This document shows positions 36,175-44,557 of a stretch of 64,000 bases of DNA, one piece after another. A program made the translations under genes and the position numbers. Under the pieces are notes generated by a model. That model was not told where the DNA came from, did no database searches, and saw only the letters and a list, made by a program, of their open reading frames with translations. The DNA lies in NCBI RefSeq assembly GCF_014217995.1, contig NZ_CP041617.1, forward strand, positions 992,001 to 1,056,000, read 5' to 3'. The stretch comes from Campylobacter vulpis (GTDB taxonomy: Bacteria; Campylobacterota; Campylobacteria; Campylobacterales; Campylobacteraceae). The number at the start of each line of letters is the position of its first letter. The stretch's first letter is position 1.

Positions 36175-37245
36175 ATGAAAAAAAATATCGTTTTTTTCGA
36201 AGCTAAGGGCGGAAGCGACAAGGGACCAGATGGATATAGAAAAGACACTATGCCTATGGTAAATGCCCTAAAAGCTAAAGGCTGGAATGCTGAAGTTATC
36301 TTTTTTACAGATGATATTTTACGCGATGAAAATGAGCGTAATAAAATTTATGAACAGGTCAAAAACACAGCAGATGGCTATGTCTCTCGTGTAAATCCGG
36401 GGAATTTGAAAGAGGAAAAACTTTATTTTGAAGTGCTTCGTAAGCTTTGTGCGGACGGACTTGTAGGTATGCCTCACCCTGATGCTATGATAGGCTATGG
36501 AGCTAAAGATGCGCTAACTAAACTAGCAGATACACCTTTAGTTCCTGATGATACTTACGCTTATTATGATATTAAGACCTTTAAAGAAACCTTCCCAAAA
36601 AGTTTGGCTAAAGGCGAAAGAGTGCTAAAACAAAATCGTGGCTCGACAGGCGAGGGAATTTGGCGTGTGAGACTTGAAGACGGCGTGGCTTACAATGCTT
36701 GTGATTCTTTACCGCTTGATACAACTATCATTTGTACAGAAGCAAAAGATAACCACAGCGAAACACGCAAACTTGGTGAATTTATGGACTTTTGTGAGCA
36801 GTATATCATAGGCGATAATGGTATGCTTGTGGATATGACTTTCTTGCCACGCATTAAAGAGGGCGAGATAAGAATTTTAATGCTTTACAAAACTCCTGTT
36901 TATGTCGTGCATAAAAAGCCAGCTGAGGGTGGAGATGCCTTTTCTGCGACACTTTTTAGCGGGGCAAAATATCGCTACGATGAGCCAAAAGACTGGAAAA
37001 ATTTAATCGATTGGTTTTTAGGGCAACTTCCGTCCATTAAAAATAAGCTTGGCAATTACGACCTGCCTCTCATTTGGACAGCGGATTTTATCCTCGATAC
37101 AGATGAAAAAGGTGCGGATCGCTATATTTTAGGTGAGATTAACTGCTCTTGCGTTGGCTTTACAAGCCCTGCTGAATTTATGGAGAAAATCGCTCTAATG
37201 GTCGGCGATAACATTGTCGATATCGTTAGTGAGAAAAAAGCTTAA
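36175..37245 (+). CDS. Cj0069-family conserved protein, possible ATP-grasp enzyme
   Basis: 356 residues, soluble. Corresponds in sequence and position to C. jejuni Cj0069, downstream of the SppA gene. GERVLKQNRGSTGEGIWRV near 157-175 and the C-terminal YILGEINCSCVGF (acidic, metal-binding-like E-x-N) look like an ATP-grasp fold, as in glutathione synthetase-type ligases; this is pattern recognition rather than a proven domain. No partner biosynthetic genes adjoin it. AAAGGAGAG precedes the ATG, suggesting good expression. A terminator follows at once. Confidence 0.7.
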   Translation: MKKNIVFFEAKGGSDKGPDGYRKDTMPMVNALKAKGWNAEVIFFTDDILRDENERNKIYEQVKNTADGYVSRVNPGNLKEEKLYFEVLRKLCADGLVGMPHPDAMIGYGAKDALTKLADTPLVPDDTYAYYDIKTFKETFPKSLAKGERVLKQNRGSTGEGIWRVRLEDGVAYNACDSLPLDTTIICTEAKDNHSETRKLGEFMDFCEQYIIGDNGMLVDMTFLPRIKEGEIRILMLYKTPVYVVHKKPAEGGDAFSATLFSGAKYRYDEPKDWKNLIDWFLGQLPSIKNKLGNYDLPLIWTADFILDTDEKGADRYILGEINCSCVGFTSPAEFMEKIALMVGDNIVDIVSEKKA

Positions 37246-37249
37246 TTAA

Positions 37250-37278
37250 AAGGAGGTGTGAAGCCTCCTTAATTTTTT
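37250..37278. terminator. Terminator after the Cj0069-family gene
   Basis: Stem AAGGAGG (37250-37256) and CCTCCTT (37264-37270) with a seven-base loop, then AATTTTTT. It overlaps the stop of the convergent DUF2972 copy 2. The T-run favours plus-strand termination. Confidence 0.8.
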
Positions 37279-38495
37279 AACCCCTCACAAATTTCCTCAA
37301 ACTCTGCATAATATTTCCACGAAGCGATGATGTCAGGGCGTGTTTGTTTAATGTGAGTAAGTTCTTTATCTAAAAGAGTTTTAAATTTTAAAGCTAGGCT
37401 AGAATTTGCTTTGAAATAATTTAAAATATCTTGTTCGCTTAAGGCATTATTTGCTCTAAATTTAACTTTTTCTTCTAAGATTTTCACAAATTCTTTAAAA
37501 TAGCTTTTTAATCTTTCTTTTATTTCTTTATCTTCTTTGATAAGCTCATAATGCTCTTGTTCTACATTAATGCTAAGATTTTCATAGCAAGGGTCGTTTT
37601 TGTCTAAGAAAAGATTTTTGGTGTCTTTTAGATTGCTTAGAGGCTCCTCTGTGATGATAAATTTAATTTTATTTTTAAGATAAGAAAAGTCTTTATGGTT
37701 TATAAATAAAGTGAAAGGTAAAAACGAGGTGTAATTGTTCCAAGCTTTGCGTTCAAATTTAGCCCTATCTTCTTCTTTGGGTGGGTTGAAGTGAAGAATT
37801 TTAGAAAGCCTTTTCATTGTATCAAAGGCTTTATCTGCTTGTAAATCCTGCGTATCGATGTAGATGATTTGTCGGGTTACCCCCCCCCCCCTTGTTAAAA
37901 AGGGAGTAAGATTACTTTGATATTTAAAGTCTATAAATTTTTTATCAAAAATCTTTTCTAAATCTGTGATTTGAGGTGTTAAAGCACCGCTATATACAAT
38001 CTCAGGTAAGGATTTATCAATATCATCTTTAAGGCTAAATTCAAACTTGCTAACCTTAGCTTTAGGGTAGCCGTGATTAATACTTGTTTTAAGCCTTGAA
38101 ATGGGGTCGCGAAGTAAGATTACAAGAGGAAAATTACAAGATAAAATTTTTGTAAATTTAAGTCTTTTTTTAAGATTACGATATAAGCTTATGCTAAGAA
38201 AATTTTGCCTCTTTGAATTTTTAAGCATTTTTCTTGCTTCGCCATAATACATATAATTATCTTGCGATAAATTAATATGTTTTAAACCGCATAATTCTAA
38301 AAAACTTGAAAAAGCAAAATGCCCACTTACAGAATAATTTAAAAGCACAAATTCATAATTTTGCGGAAGTTTGGGGTAGAATTTGAGTAAATAATCCCCA
38401 AAACGCTTAGTTATAGAATTTGTTATTCTCTTTTTTCTTCGCCTATAAAACTCTTTGAAGCCAAATGTTTTTAATTGATTAAAAAGTCTTCTCAA
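37269..38495 (-). CDS. Phase-variable DUF2972 protein, copy 2
   Basis: 408 residues. Same family and layout as the gene at 26579: FYPKLPQNYEFVLLNYSVSGH near 40, then LLRDPISRLKTSINH near 129. The first 128 or so residues are related but clearly diverged from copy 1; the rest is identical apart from a G12 tract giving three instead of four glycines and the last few residues (EICEGLKN versus EICGGA). The tract is in frame. It starts with TTG at 38495, with GGAGG five bases upstream and no suitable ATG. Function unknown. Confidence 0.75.
   Translation of the reverse strand: MRRLFNQLKTFGFKEFYRRRKKRITNSITKRFGDYLLKFYPKLPQNYEFVLLNYSVSGHFAFSSFLELCGLKHINLSQDNYMYYGEARKMLKNSKRQNFLSISLYRNLKKRLKFTKILSCNFPLVILLRDPISRLKTSINHGYPKAKVSKFEFSLKDDIDKSLPEIVYSGALTPQITDLEKIFDKKFIDFKYQSNLTPFLTRGGGVTRQIIYIDTQDLQADKAFDTMKRLSKILHFNPPKEEDRAKFERKAWNNYTSFLPFTLFINHKDFSYLKNKIKFIITEEPLSNLKDTKNLFLDKNDPCYENLSINVEQEHYELIKEDKEIKERLKSYFKEFVKILEEKVKFRANNALSEQDILNYFKANSSLALKFKTLLDKELTHIKQTRPDIIASWKYYAEFEEICEGLKN
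37286..38108. repeat. Direct repeat B, 3' part of DUF2972 copy 2
   Basis: About 823 bases, matching 26590-27415 in direct orientation, differing as far as I can see only in the C tract length. The two copies are 10.7 kb apart. Confidence 0.85.
37880..37891 (-). repeat. Poly-G(12) contingency tract in DUF2972 copy 2
   Basis: Twelve C on the plus strand, at the same codon position as the G15 tract in copy 1. Frame is open at this length. Confidence 0.92.
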
Positions 38496-38538
38496 ATTTG
38501 CCTCCTCAAATCTGTAATTTTAGCACACCTTTAATAAA

Positions 38539-39147
38539 TCAAAAACCAGCAGAGTGTTTTTTGTGAAATTGTATCGGTTTTTGACACTTTTTACATCTAA
38601 ATTTTGTACCTTTTAATTGCATCTTTTGATGAATTCCAAAAGGCACATCGTGGATTTGTCCTACACAATCACACACATAAAGATAAATTGCCCCCTCGTC
38701 ATCTTTCTCGTCCTTATCCTCCTCAAAACTTACATCGCCACCATCATCATGACTCAAAGAAGAACGCCTAAAATGCTCCACCTTCATATCTTCATATAAA
38801 ATATGCTCTAAAAGCCATTTTTTAGCGACCATATAAAGCTTTTCCTTAAGATCATTTGTTGTTTTAATGCCTTGAATGAGATTTATCATCATTTGTATAA
38901 TTTCTTTGTGAATTTTACGGTGTGCCTCAAGCTCAGGATAGCCGATAAGCTCCATATATTTTTCTTCATCGTGAAAATGATCCTTCATATAATTAAAAAA
39001 TTCCGCAAGTAGATTTTTAATATCGTTTTTATAAACAGGCTTATCAAACATATATTCAACCTTAGCTGCAAGCTCAAAAAGCTTTTTATGCTGCTCGTCT
39101 ATCTTTGCATTATGAACGCTATAACTATCATCCCATTTTGGAAACAT
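38539..39147 (-). CDS. Bacteriohemerythrin with C-terminal cysteine-rich tail, copy B
   Basis: 202 residues. Residues 1-130 are a hemerythrin domain that binds a di-iron oxygen-reactive centre: EQHKKLF, HFHDEEKYM, HRKIHKE and HILYEDMK supply the expected His, Glu and Asp ligands. The tail (about 155-200) has a CDC pair, histidines, and CKKC (CxC-x22-CxxC), like a small zinc or iron ribbon. It overlaps its upstream paralogue by 20 bases. C. jejuni hemerythrins protect iron-sulfur enzymes from oxygen; the tail's role is unknown. Confidence 0.85.
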   Translation of the reverse strand: MFPKWDDSYSVHNAKIDEQHKKLFELAAKVEYMFDKPVYKNDIKNLLAEFFNYMKDHFHDEEKYMELIGYPELEAHRKIHKEIIQMMINLIQGIKTTNDLKEKLYMVAKKWLLEHILYEDMKVEHFRRSSLSHDDGGDVSFEEDKDEKDDEGAIYLYVCDCVGQIHDVPFGIHQKMQLKGTKFRCKKCQKPIQFHKKHSAGF

Positions 39148-39781
39148 TATTTATCCTTTTTTCCACGATTTCAGTTGTAACATAAGTTAAATCTTTTTTG
39201 CAATTTTTGCATTTTAACACTTTATTATGCATAGAAATTCTAAGATGATCTTGATAGTTTAAAATATGAGTTAAATGACAAGGACAAGAATAAATAAATC
39301 TTGTTTCCTTTATCACTTTAGGCTTTTCGACTATTTCACCATTTTCTTCTGTTTGCTCAAATTCTTCTTGCTCATTACTTTTTTGCTCATTAAGCCAATG
39401 CCCTATCATCATATCATAACGCAAAATGTGCGTTAAAAGCCAATCAGACATTATGGTATAAAGCTTTTCCTTAAGATCATTTGTTGTTTTAATGTGTTGG
39501 ATAAGATAGGACATATCATCGATGATAACCTTATGCATCATTTTATGGTCGCTAAGATAAGGATAAGAAATTTCATACATATAAGTCTCTTCATTAGCAA
39601 AATGCTCTTTCATATAATTAAAAAGCTCCATTAAAATTTCTTTTAGCTCATCGCGTTTTGCAAAACCATAAACCGCACTCTCCACTTTAGCAGCAAGTTC
39701 AAAAAGCTTTTTATGTTGCGTATCTATTCTCTCATCATTAATACTATATTTATCGTCCCAAGTGGGAATAAACTTATCCAA
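39128..39781 (-). CDS. Bacteriohemerythrin with C-terminal cysteine-rich tail, copy A
   Basis: 217 residues, paralogue of the next gene. Iron ligands lie in TQHKKLF, HFANEETYM, HKMMHKV and HILRYDMM. An acidic linker (about 133-160) leads to a tail with CPC and CKNC around conserved histidines. Start is TTG at 39781 with AGGAA seven bases upstream; no ATG fits. Upstream on the minus strand a TATAAT-like box lies about 45 bases before the start. The downstream lactate oxidation genes encode many iron-sulfur clusters, which may be what these proteins protect. Confidence 0.85.
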   Translation of the reverse strand: MDKFIPTWDDKYSINDERIDTQHKKLFELAAKVESAVYGFAKRDELKEILMELFNYMKEHFANEETYMYEISYPYLSDHKMMHKVIIDDMSYLIQHIKTTNDLKEKLYTIMSDWLLTHILRYDMMIGHWLNEQKSNEQEEFEQTEENGEIVEKPKVIKETRFIYSCPCHLTHILNYQDHLRISMHNKVLKCKNCKKDLTYVTTEIVEKRINNVSKMG

Positions 39782-39883
39782 CTTAAATTCCTAAATAATA
39801 ATTTAAAAATTTCTAAAGAAATTATAACCCTATTAAAATTAAAAAGAATATAAAAAACATAAATAAAAAATAAACGCTTCGAA

Positions 39884-39910
39884 AGAATTTGGCAATTTCT
39901 GCCAAATTCT
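39884..39910 (-). terminator. Terminator of the lctP-lutABC operon
   Basis: An 11-base stem (AGAATTTGGCA / TGCCAAATTCT) with a five-base loop follows the lutC stop. On the minus strand it is followed by TTTCG, a weak T-run. Confidence 0.7.
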
Positions 39911-39912
39911 AA

Positions 39913-40569
39913 TCAGTATAAAATAATATGAGCTTTTTGCGGTCCATGCACTCCAAAAACAGTAATTAATTCAATATCCGCCGTGCGTGAAGGTCCTGCT
40001 ATAAATAAAATATTGCTAGGTAAGATTGCATTTTCTTGTTTTACAAGGTTTAAAGCTTCACTAAGGCTAGGGACAATTTTTTCTTTTTGTAATAAAACTA
40101 TGCAAAGCTTAGGTGCTAAAGAAAGCATTCTAGGTTGCGTTTTACTTGAAAGCACTAAAGCTACGCCGTGAGAGCTCACTCCGCAATGTGCGTGTATAAT
40201 AGAAAAATCACTATGAAAAACCTCACTGCGTAATTTTTCTATCTCCTTGTCAAAACAAATTTTCTTACTTGCTTTAATTTTATCCAAATCAAGCCCCAAA
40301 CTCTCCCCATAAAGCAAACTTTCATAGCCATAATTTTGAGTGATTTCATTGATTTTATCTTCGAGTTTATCCTTAGTGCTTTCCTCGACTATGTATTTAT
40401 TATCACTCATTTTTTGCCTCATCTCTTCAAGCATTTGCCCACTTGTTACGATATGCTCCACAGGATCTAGGCTAGGACTTCTCGTAAATTCCTTATCAAT
40501 ATAGGCTTTTTGAAGTTTTGATAAAATAGCCTCTTTACTTCTTGTAGAAATTTCTTCTATCCTACTCAT
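39913..40569 (-). CDS. lutC: L-lactate oxidation protein LutC
   Basis: 218 residues, LUD domain (DUF162) protein, third subunit of the non-flavin L-lactate oxidase system (Cj0073c in C. jejuni). The C-terminal AGPSRTADIELITVFGVHGPQKAHIIL signature is visible in segments (SRTADIE, GVHGP). It acts with LutA and LutB in electron transfer from lactate. Start overlaps lutB by eight bases. Confidence 0.92.
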   Translation of the reverse strand: MSRIEEISTRSKEAILSKLQKAYIDKEFTRSPSLDPVEHIVTSGQMLEEMRQKMSDNKYIVEESTKDKLEDKINEITQNYGYESLLYGESLGLDLDKIKASKKICFDKEIEKLRSEVFHSDFSIIHAHCGVSSHGVALVLSSKTQPRMLSLAPKLCIVLLQKEKIVPSLSEALNLVKQENAILPSNILFIAGPSRTADIELITVFGVHGPQKAHIILY

Positions 40570-41983
40570 AAATTACCCCCTCGATATTTTGCACTTCTTT
40601 ATACAAATCTTTCTTAATTTGTGGTAATTCCTTAAAAGCACTCCATTTTTTAATCACAGGCAAAGAACCTTTAAAATTTTGCACAAACCAATTAAAATAA
40701 TGCCCCTTAGATAAAGAAAAACGCCATTTGTTACCATTTGTCGCTAAATTTGCAAAGCTAGAAAAAGCAAAAGCCTCCATTTTATTATGCTCGTTTGCCC
40801 CAAATGGAGGGTTTTCTCCCTGCCCTACCTTATCACAACGCAATTTTCTTATCAAATCCGCTAGGGGAATTTTCACAGGACACACTTCAGAGCAACGCCC
40901 ACAAAGAGAGCAAAAATTAAGAATATCGCCCGTTTTATCCATACCAAATAAATTTGGACTAATCACCTCTCCTATTGGTCCTGGATAAATGGTTTGATAG
41001 CTATGTCCTCCTATCTTATCATACACGGGGCAAAAATTCATACAAGCACCACACCTAATGCAACGCAAAGCCTCATAATAATCCTTATGTGCTAACATAT
41101 CGCTCCTATGATGGTCAAATAGCACGATATGCACCTCCTTAGGTCCGTCCAAATCTCCATTTTTACGAGGTCCTGTGATGATATTATTATAAGTTGGGAT
41201 AAACTGCCCCGTGGCTGAAGGGGTTAGTAAATGCACCATAGTCGCCGCATCTTCAAAACTTTCCATTACCTTTTCTATCCCACAAAGTGCAATGTGAATA
41301 TCAGGGGCTGTGGTGCACATTCTACCATTACCCTCATTTTCTATCAGCCAAAATGCCCCCTCCCTAGACATAGCAAAATTGACCCCACTAAGTCCTAATT
41401 TTAAGCCCTCAAATTCATCTCTTAGATATTTCCTAGCAATGGCATTTAACTTTTCAGGCTCACTTTCAAGCTCTGCGCCTAGCTTTTCTTGAAAGGTTTT
41501 TCCTATCTCGTAACGATTTTTATGAATTGCTGGCACGACTATATGCACAGGCACTTCGCCATCAAGCTGTATAATCACTTCACCTAAATCCGTCTCAATA
41601 GCCTTTAAGCCTTTTTTTTCTAGATAGTGATTAAGCCCTATCTCCTCACTAGCCATTGATTTACCCTTTAAGATTTTACTAATATTATTTTCTTTCATAA
41701 TTTCATAAATAAGCTCACAAGCATCCTCATCACTACTTGCCCAATGCACCTTAATGCCGTTTTTCGTGGCATTTTTTTCAAATTCCACAAGCCTTTCTTC
41801 AAGGCTCATTAAAGCATTATTTTTCGCTTGTTTAGCCTTATTTCTTAAGCCTTGCCAGTCCTGAAATTTATCCTCAATCACCTTAAAGCGATTTTTTTGC
41901 AAAGTGTGCATAGCATTGCTTAAATTTTCACGCATTTGCGTGTCATTTAACTTGATATTCACTATCTCTTCGTGTGCTTTCAT
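40562..41983 (-). CDS. lutB: L-lactate oxidation iron-sulfur protein LutB
   Basis: 473 residues. LUD domain in the first 290 residues (GKSMASEEIGLN, SGVNFAMSREGAFWL, TGPRKNGDLDGPKEVHI) followed by two [4Fe-4S] sites: CIRCGACMNFCPVY near 310 and CSLCGRCSEVCPVKIP near 360. It oxidises L-lactate to pyruvate with LutA and LutC, feeding the quinone pool. Four-base overlap with lutA. Confidence 0.94.
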   Translation of the reverse strand: MKAHEEIVNIKLNDTQMRENLSNAMHTLQKNRFKVIEDKFQDWQGLRNKAKQAKNNALMSLEERLVEFEKNATKNGIKVHWASSDEDACELIYEIMKENNISKILKGKSMASEEIGLNHYLEKKGLKAIETDLGEVIIQLDGEVPVHIVVPAIHKNRYEIGKTFQEKLGAELESEPEKLNAIARKYLRDEFEGLKLGLSGVNFAMSREGAFWLIENEGNGRMCTTAPDIHIALCGIEKVMESFEDAATMVHLLTPSATGQFIPTYNNIITGPRKNGDLDGPKEVHIVLFDHHRSDMLAHKDYYEALRCIRCGACMNFCPVYDKIGGHSYQTIYPGPIGEVISPNLFGMDKTGDILNFCSLCGRCSEVCPVKIPLADLIRKLRCDKVGQGENPPFGANEHNKMEAFAFSSFANLATNGNKWRFSLSKGHYFNWFVQNFKGSLPVIKKWSAFKELPQIKKDLYKEVQNIEGVIYE

Positions 41984-42723
41984 AATCTCACCCCCTCAAG
42001 CCTTTTTAATAAAAAGTCATACAAATGAAGTCCCCTTACATCAAGTCCCATTTTACGCATAGTGCCGTCTATATTTAAAAGACAACCTCCATCACCGCTT
42101 ATAAGATATTTCACACCTGTATTTTGAATATCTTGTATTTTTGCTCTTGCCATAGCATTTGAAATTTCAGGCTCTTTCACAGCAAAGGTCCCGCCAAAGC
42201 CACAACACTCCTCCTCATACTCTAAATTCACAAGCTCAACATTTTTAAGCTTTTTGATGAGATTTTTACTCGCTTCTATGCTTTTTTGTATGCGTAAAGC
42301 GTGGCAGTTTGAGTGCCAAGTTACCTTAAGTGGTTCACCCTTATCCTCATACTCCACCTTTAAAACTTCATCTAAATATTGAGAAAGCTCGGTTACTCTT
42401 GATGAAAATTCCTTCACCCTTTCAAATTCGCTATCTTCTTTAAAAAGCTCTAAATAATCGTGGCTCATCATACCCGCACAAGAGCCACTTGGCACGACAA
42501 TGGGATAATCTTTTTCAAACAAATCCACATTATAAAGCGCTACGCGTTTGCTTTCCTTAAAATAGCCTGAATTAAAACTTGGCTGTGAACAACAGGTTTG
42601 ATTTTTTTTAAAAATCACCTCCACGCCCTCACGGCGTAGAAGTTTTATAGCATTTAAAATCGTCTCTTGCATAGCAGCAGTGCCAAGACAAGTTGCATAA
42701 AAATATACCTTTTTCATCATCAA
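41980..42723 (-). CDS. lutA: L-lactate oxidation protein LutA
   Basis: 247 residues. Two CCG-type cysteine-rich domains: KNQTCCSQPSFNSG near 40-53 (variant CCS) and EECCGFGGTFAVK near 170. The family (GlpC/HdrB-like) coordinates iron-sulfur clusters. The product works with LutB and LutC. It begins three bases after lctP and so is expressed with lactate import. Confidence 0.92.
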   Translation of the reverse strand: MMMKKVYFYATCLGTAAMQETILNAIKLLRREGVEVIFKKNQTCCSQPSFNSGYFKESKRVALYNVDLFEKDYPIVVPSGSCAGMMSHDYLELFKEDSEFERVKEFSSRVTELSQYLDEVLKVEYEDKGEPLKVTWHSNCHALRIQKSIEASKNLIKKLKNVELVNLEYEEECCGFGGTFAVKEPEISNAMARAKIQDIQNTGVKYLISGDGGCLLNIDGTMRKMGLDVRGLHLYDFLLKRLEGVRL

Positions 42724-42726
42724 GCC

Positions 42727-44367
42727 TTATTTAGCGACAACTTCAGGGATAATGCCCGGCATCAAAAAGGCAATAATGCAAGTCCAAATTCCTATCAAAA
42801 TAATAAAGCCGACAGAATATTTAAGCGTAAATTTAAATAAATCAGACTCTTTACCTACAAGTCCCACAGCCGCACAAGCTATGGCTATACTTTGTGGGCT
42901 TATCATCTTACCAACCACGCCACCAACAGAATTTGCCGCTAAGAATAGAGCTTCAGGCACAGCCAAACTTGTAGCAGCGGCTTGTTGAAGTGGTCCAAAA
43001 AGTAAATTTGCACTCGTATCAGAACCTGTGAGGAAAACCCCTATCCAGCCTATGACAGGGCTAAAAAACGAAAAGGCATCGCCTGTGGTCGCAAAAGCCG
43101 TTCCTAAAGTCGTGCTCATACCTGAATTTTTAGCTATAAAGGCAAAAGCTACAACCAAACCTATGGTAATGCACGGCATAGCCATTTCTTTTAAAGTATC
43201 ACCCAATGCTTCTTCAACGACATTTGACTTAATACGTAAGAAAAGTATTGTCAAAAGTGCCGCAACTAAGATAGCCGTTCCAGCCTGAAGGGCGATTAGG
43301 TTAATGTCCATATTTAAGCTTAAAGCCTTGCCTGCACTATCTACGATGGAGCCTTCGATATTGTTAAAAGACAAGGCAACCTTAGTATAATCAAACATCG
43401 CACCCTTATCAAAAAACGCCTTAAACCAAGGCTGAGTCCAAATAATAATACAAATAATGAGTAAAATAAAAGGCAACCAAGCCTTAAAAACCTTACCAAA
43501 TTCAAGTTGAGTATGATGAGAAAAATCTTTCAAATCATCAAGTCTAAAGATATTTTTAGGAGACCAAAATTTCAAAAATACGGTAGTGCAAGCCAAAGAA
43601 ACCACAGCGGAAACAATGTCCGGAAGCTCCGCACCCAAATAATTTGAGCTAATAAATTGCGTAATAGTAAAGCTTACAGCCGCCACCAAAACCGCTGGAA
43701 AAGTCTCTTTCGCACCCTTAACGCCGTCCATTAAAAACACGATGAAAAAAGGCACACTAAGACTTAAAGGCACAAGCATACGCCCCACCATAGCAGAAAT
43801 TTCATACTGCTCAACACCAACCAAATTCGCCATAGCGATAATAGGAATTCCCACCGCACCAAAAGCAACAGGAGCGGTATTTGCTATCAAACAAAGTCCA
43901 GCAGCATGCAAGGGCTTAAGTCCTAATCCTACCAAAAGAGCCGCCGTAATCGCCACAGGTCCTCCAAAACCTATCGCACCCTCCAAAAATGAACCGAAAC
44001 AAAAGCCGATTAAAATCACTTGAATTCTATGATCGGGCGTAATACTCATCACGCTTTCTTTAATCACCTCAAACGAGCCTGATTTCACAGAAAGCTTATA
44101 AAGGAAAATCGCCGCTATAATAATCCAAGCGATAGGCCACATTCCCTGTGCAAAACCTTGCACAAAAGAAGCCCCTATAAGAGAAAAAGGCATACCATAA
44201 GCATAAAACGCCACTACACTCGCTACAATCACAGTAATAAAACCTGCCTGATAGCCCTTAAGCTTAAAAACAAGCAAACAAAGCAAAAAACATAAAATAG
44301 GCAAAAATGCCAACAAGGCACTAAGCCAAATACTTCCCAACGGGTCAATTAATTGTTGATACATCAA
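42727..44367 (-). CDS. lctP: L-lactate permease LctP
   Basis: 546 residues, about 13-14 transmembrane helices, lactate permease family. GFCFGSFLEGAIGFGGPVAITAALLVGLG near 120-150 and LTGSDTSANLLFG near 460 are conserved family segments. It imports L-lactate (and D-lactate or glycolate in some members) with protons. First gene of the operon; AAGGAGC precedes the ATG. The order lctP-lutA-lutB-lutC is that of C. jejuni Cj0076c-Cj0073c. Confidence 0.95.
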   Translation of the reverse strand: MMYQQLIDPLGSIWLSALLAFLPILCFLLCLLVFKLKGYQAGFITVIVASVVAFYAYGMPFSLIGASFVQGFAQGMWPIAWIIIAAIFLYKLSVKSGSFEVIKESVMSITPDHRIQVILIGFCFGSFLEGAIGFGGPVAITAALLVGLGLKPLHAAGLCLIANTAPVAFGAVGIPIIAMANLVGVEQYEISAMVGRMLVPLSLSVPFFIVFLMDGVKGAKETFPAVLVAAVSFTITQFISSNYLGAELPDIVSAVVSLACTTVFLKFWSPKNIFRLDDLKDFSHHTQLEFGKVFKAWLPFILLIICIIIWTQPWFKAFFDKGAMFDYTKVALSFNNIEGSIVDSAGKALSLNMDINLIALQAGTAILVAALLTILFLRIKSNVVEEALGDTLKEMAMPCITIGLVVAFAFIAKNSGMSTTLGTAFATTGDAFSFFSPVIGWIGVFLTGSDTSANLLFGPLQQAAATSLAVPEALFLAANSVGGVVGKMISPQSIAIACAAVGLVGKESDLFKFTLKYSVGFIILIGIWTCIIAFLMPGIIPEVVAK

Positions 44368-44394
44368 AGCTCCTTATATGTAGTTTTAGTAAAA

Positions 44395-44400
44395 ATTGTA
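44395..44400 (-). promoter_or_regulatory. -10 box for lctP
   Basis: The minus strand reads TATACAAT here (TACAAT core), placing transcription start near 44388 and a leader of about 20 bases with AAGGAGC before the lctP ATG. Confidence 0.5.
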
Positions 44401-44458
44401 TAGAATTTATACGCAAAAAAACAATATTTTCTTTTTTTGCAAAAAGTATTACAATGAT

Positions 44459-44483
44459 TTTTGTGTAATTTTGTAACACAAAA
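44459..44483. promoter_or_regulatory. Inverted repeat in the lctP / LOG-gene intergenic region
   Basis: Arms TTTTGTGT (44459-44466) and ACACAAAA (44476-44483) separated by nine bases, between two divergent promoters. It could be a regulator site for either gene. No regulator can be named. Confidence 0.4.
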
Positions 44484-44520
44484 TTTCCTCAAACTCTTAA
44501 AAAATTTCACACTTTTTTGC

Positions 44521-44526
44521 TAGAAT
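44521..44526 (+). promoter_or_regulatory. -10 box for the LOG-family gene
   Basis: TTGCTAGAAT: TAGAAT at 44521-44526, a -10-like hexamer with a T-rich upstream region, 31 bases before the ATG. An AAAGG site lies between. Confidence 0.45.
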
Positions 44527-44557
44527 TAACATTTAAATTTCTCCTTAAAGGCACAAA

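Noticed and set aside
42752-44023. Several 78-93 codon frames on the plus strand opposite lctP.
   Set aside because: They are antisense shadows of a long low-complexity membrane protein gene; their translations are Lys/Pro/Ala-rich without motifs.
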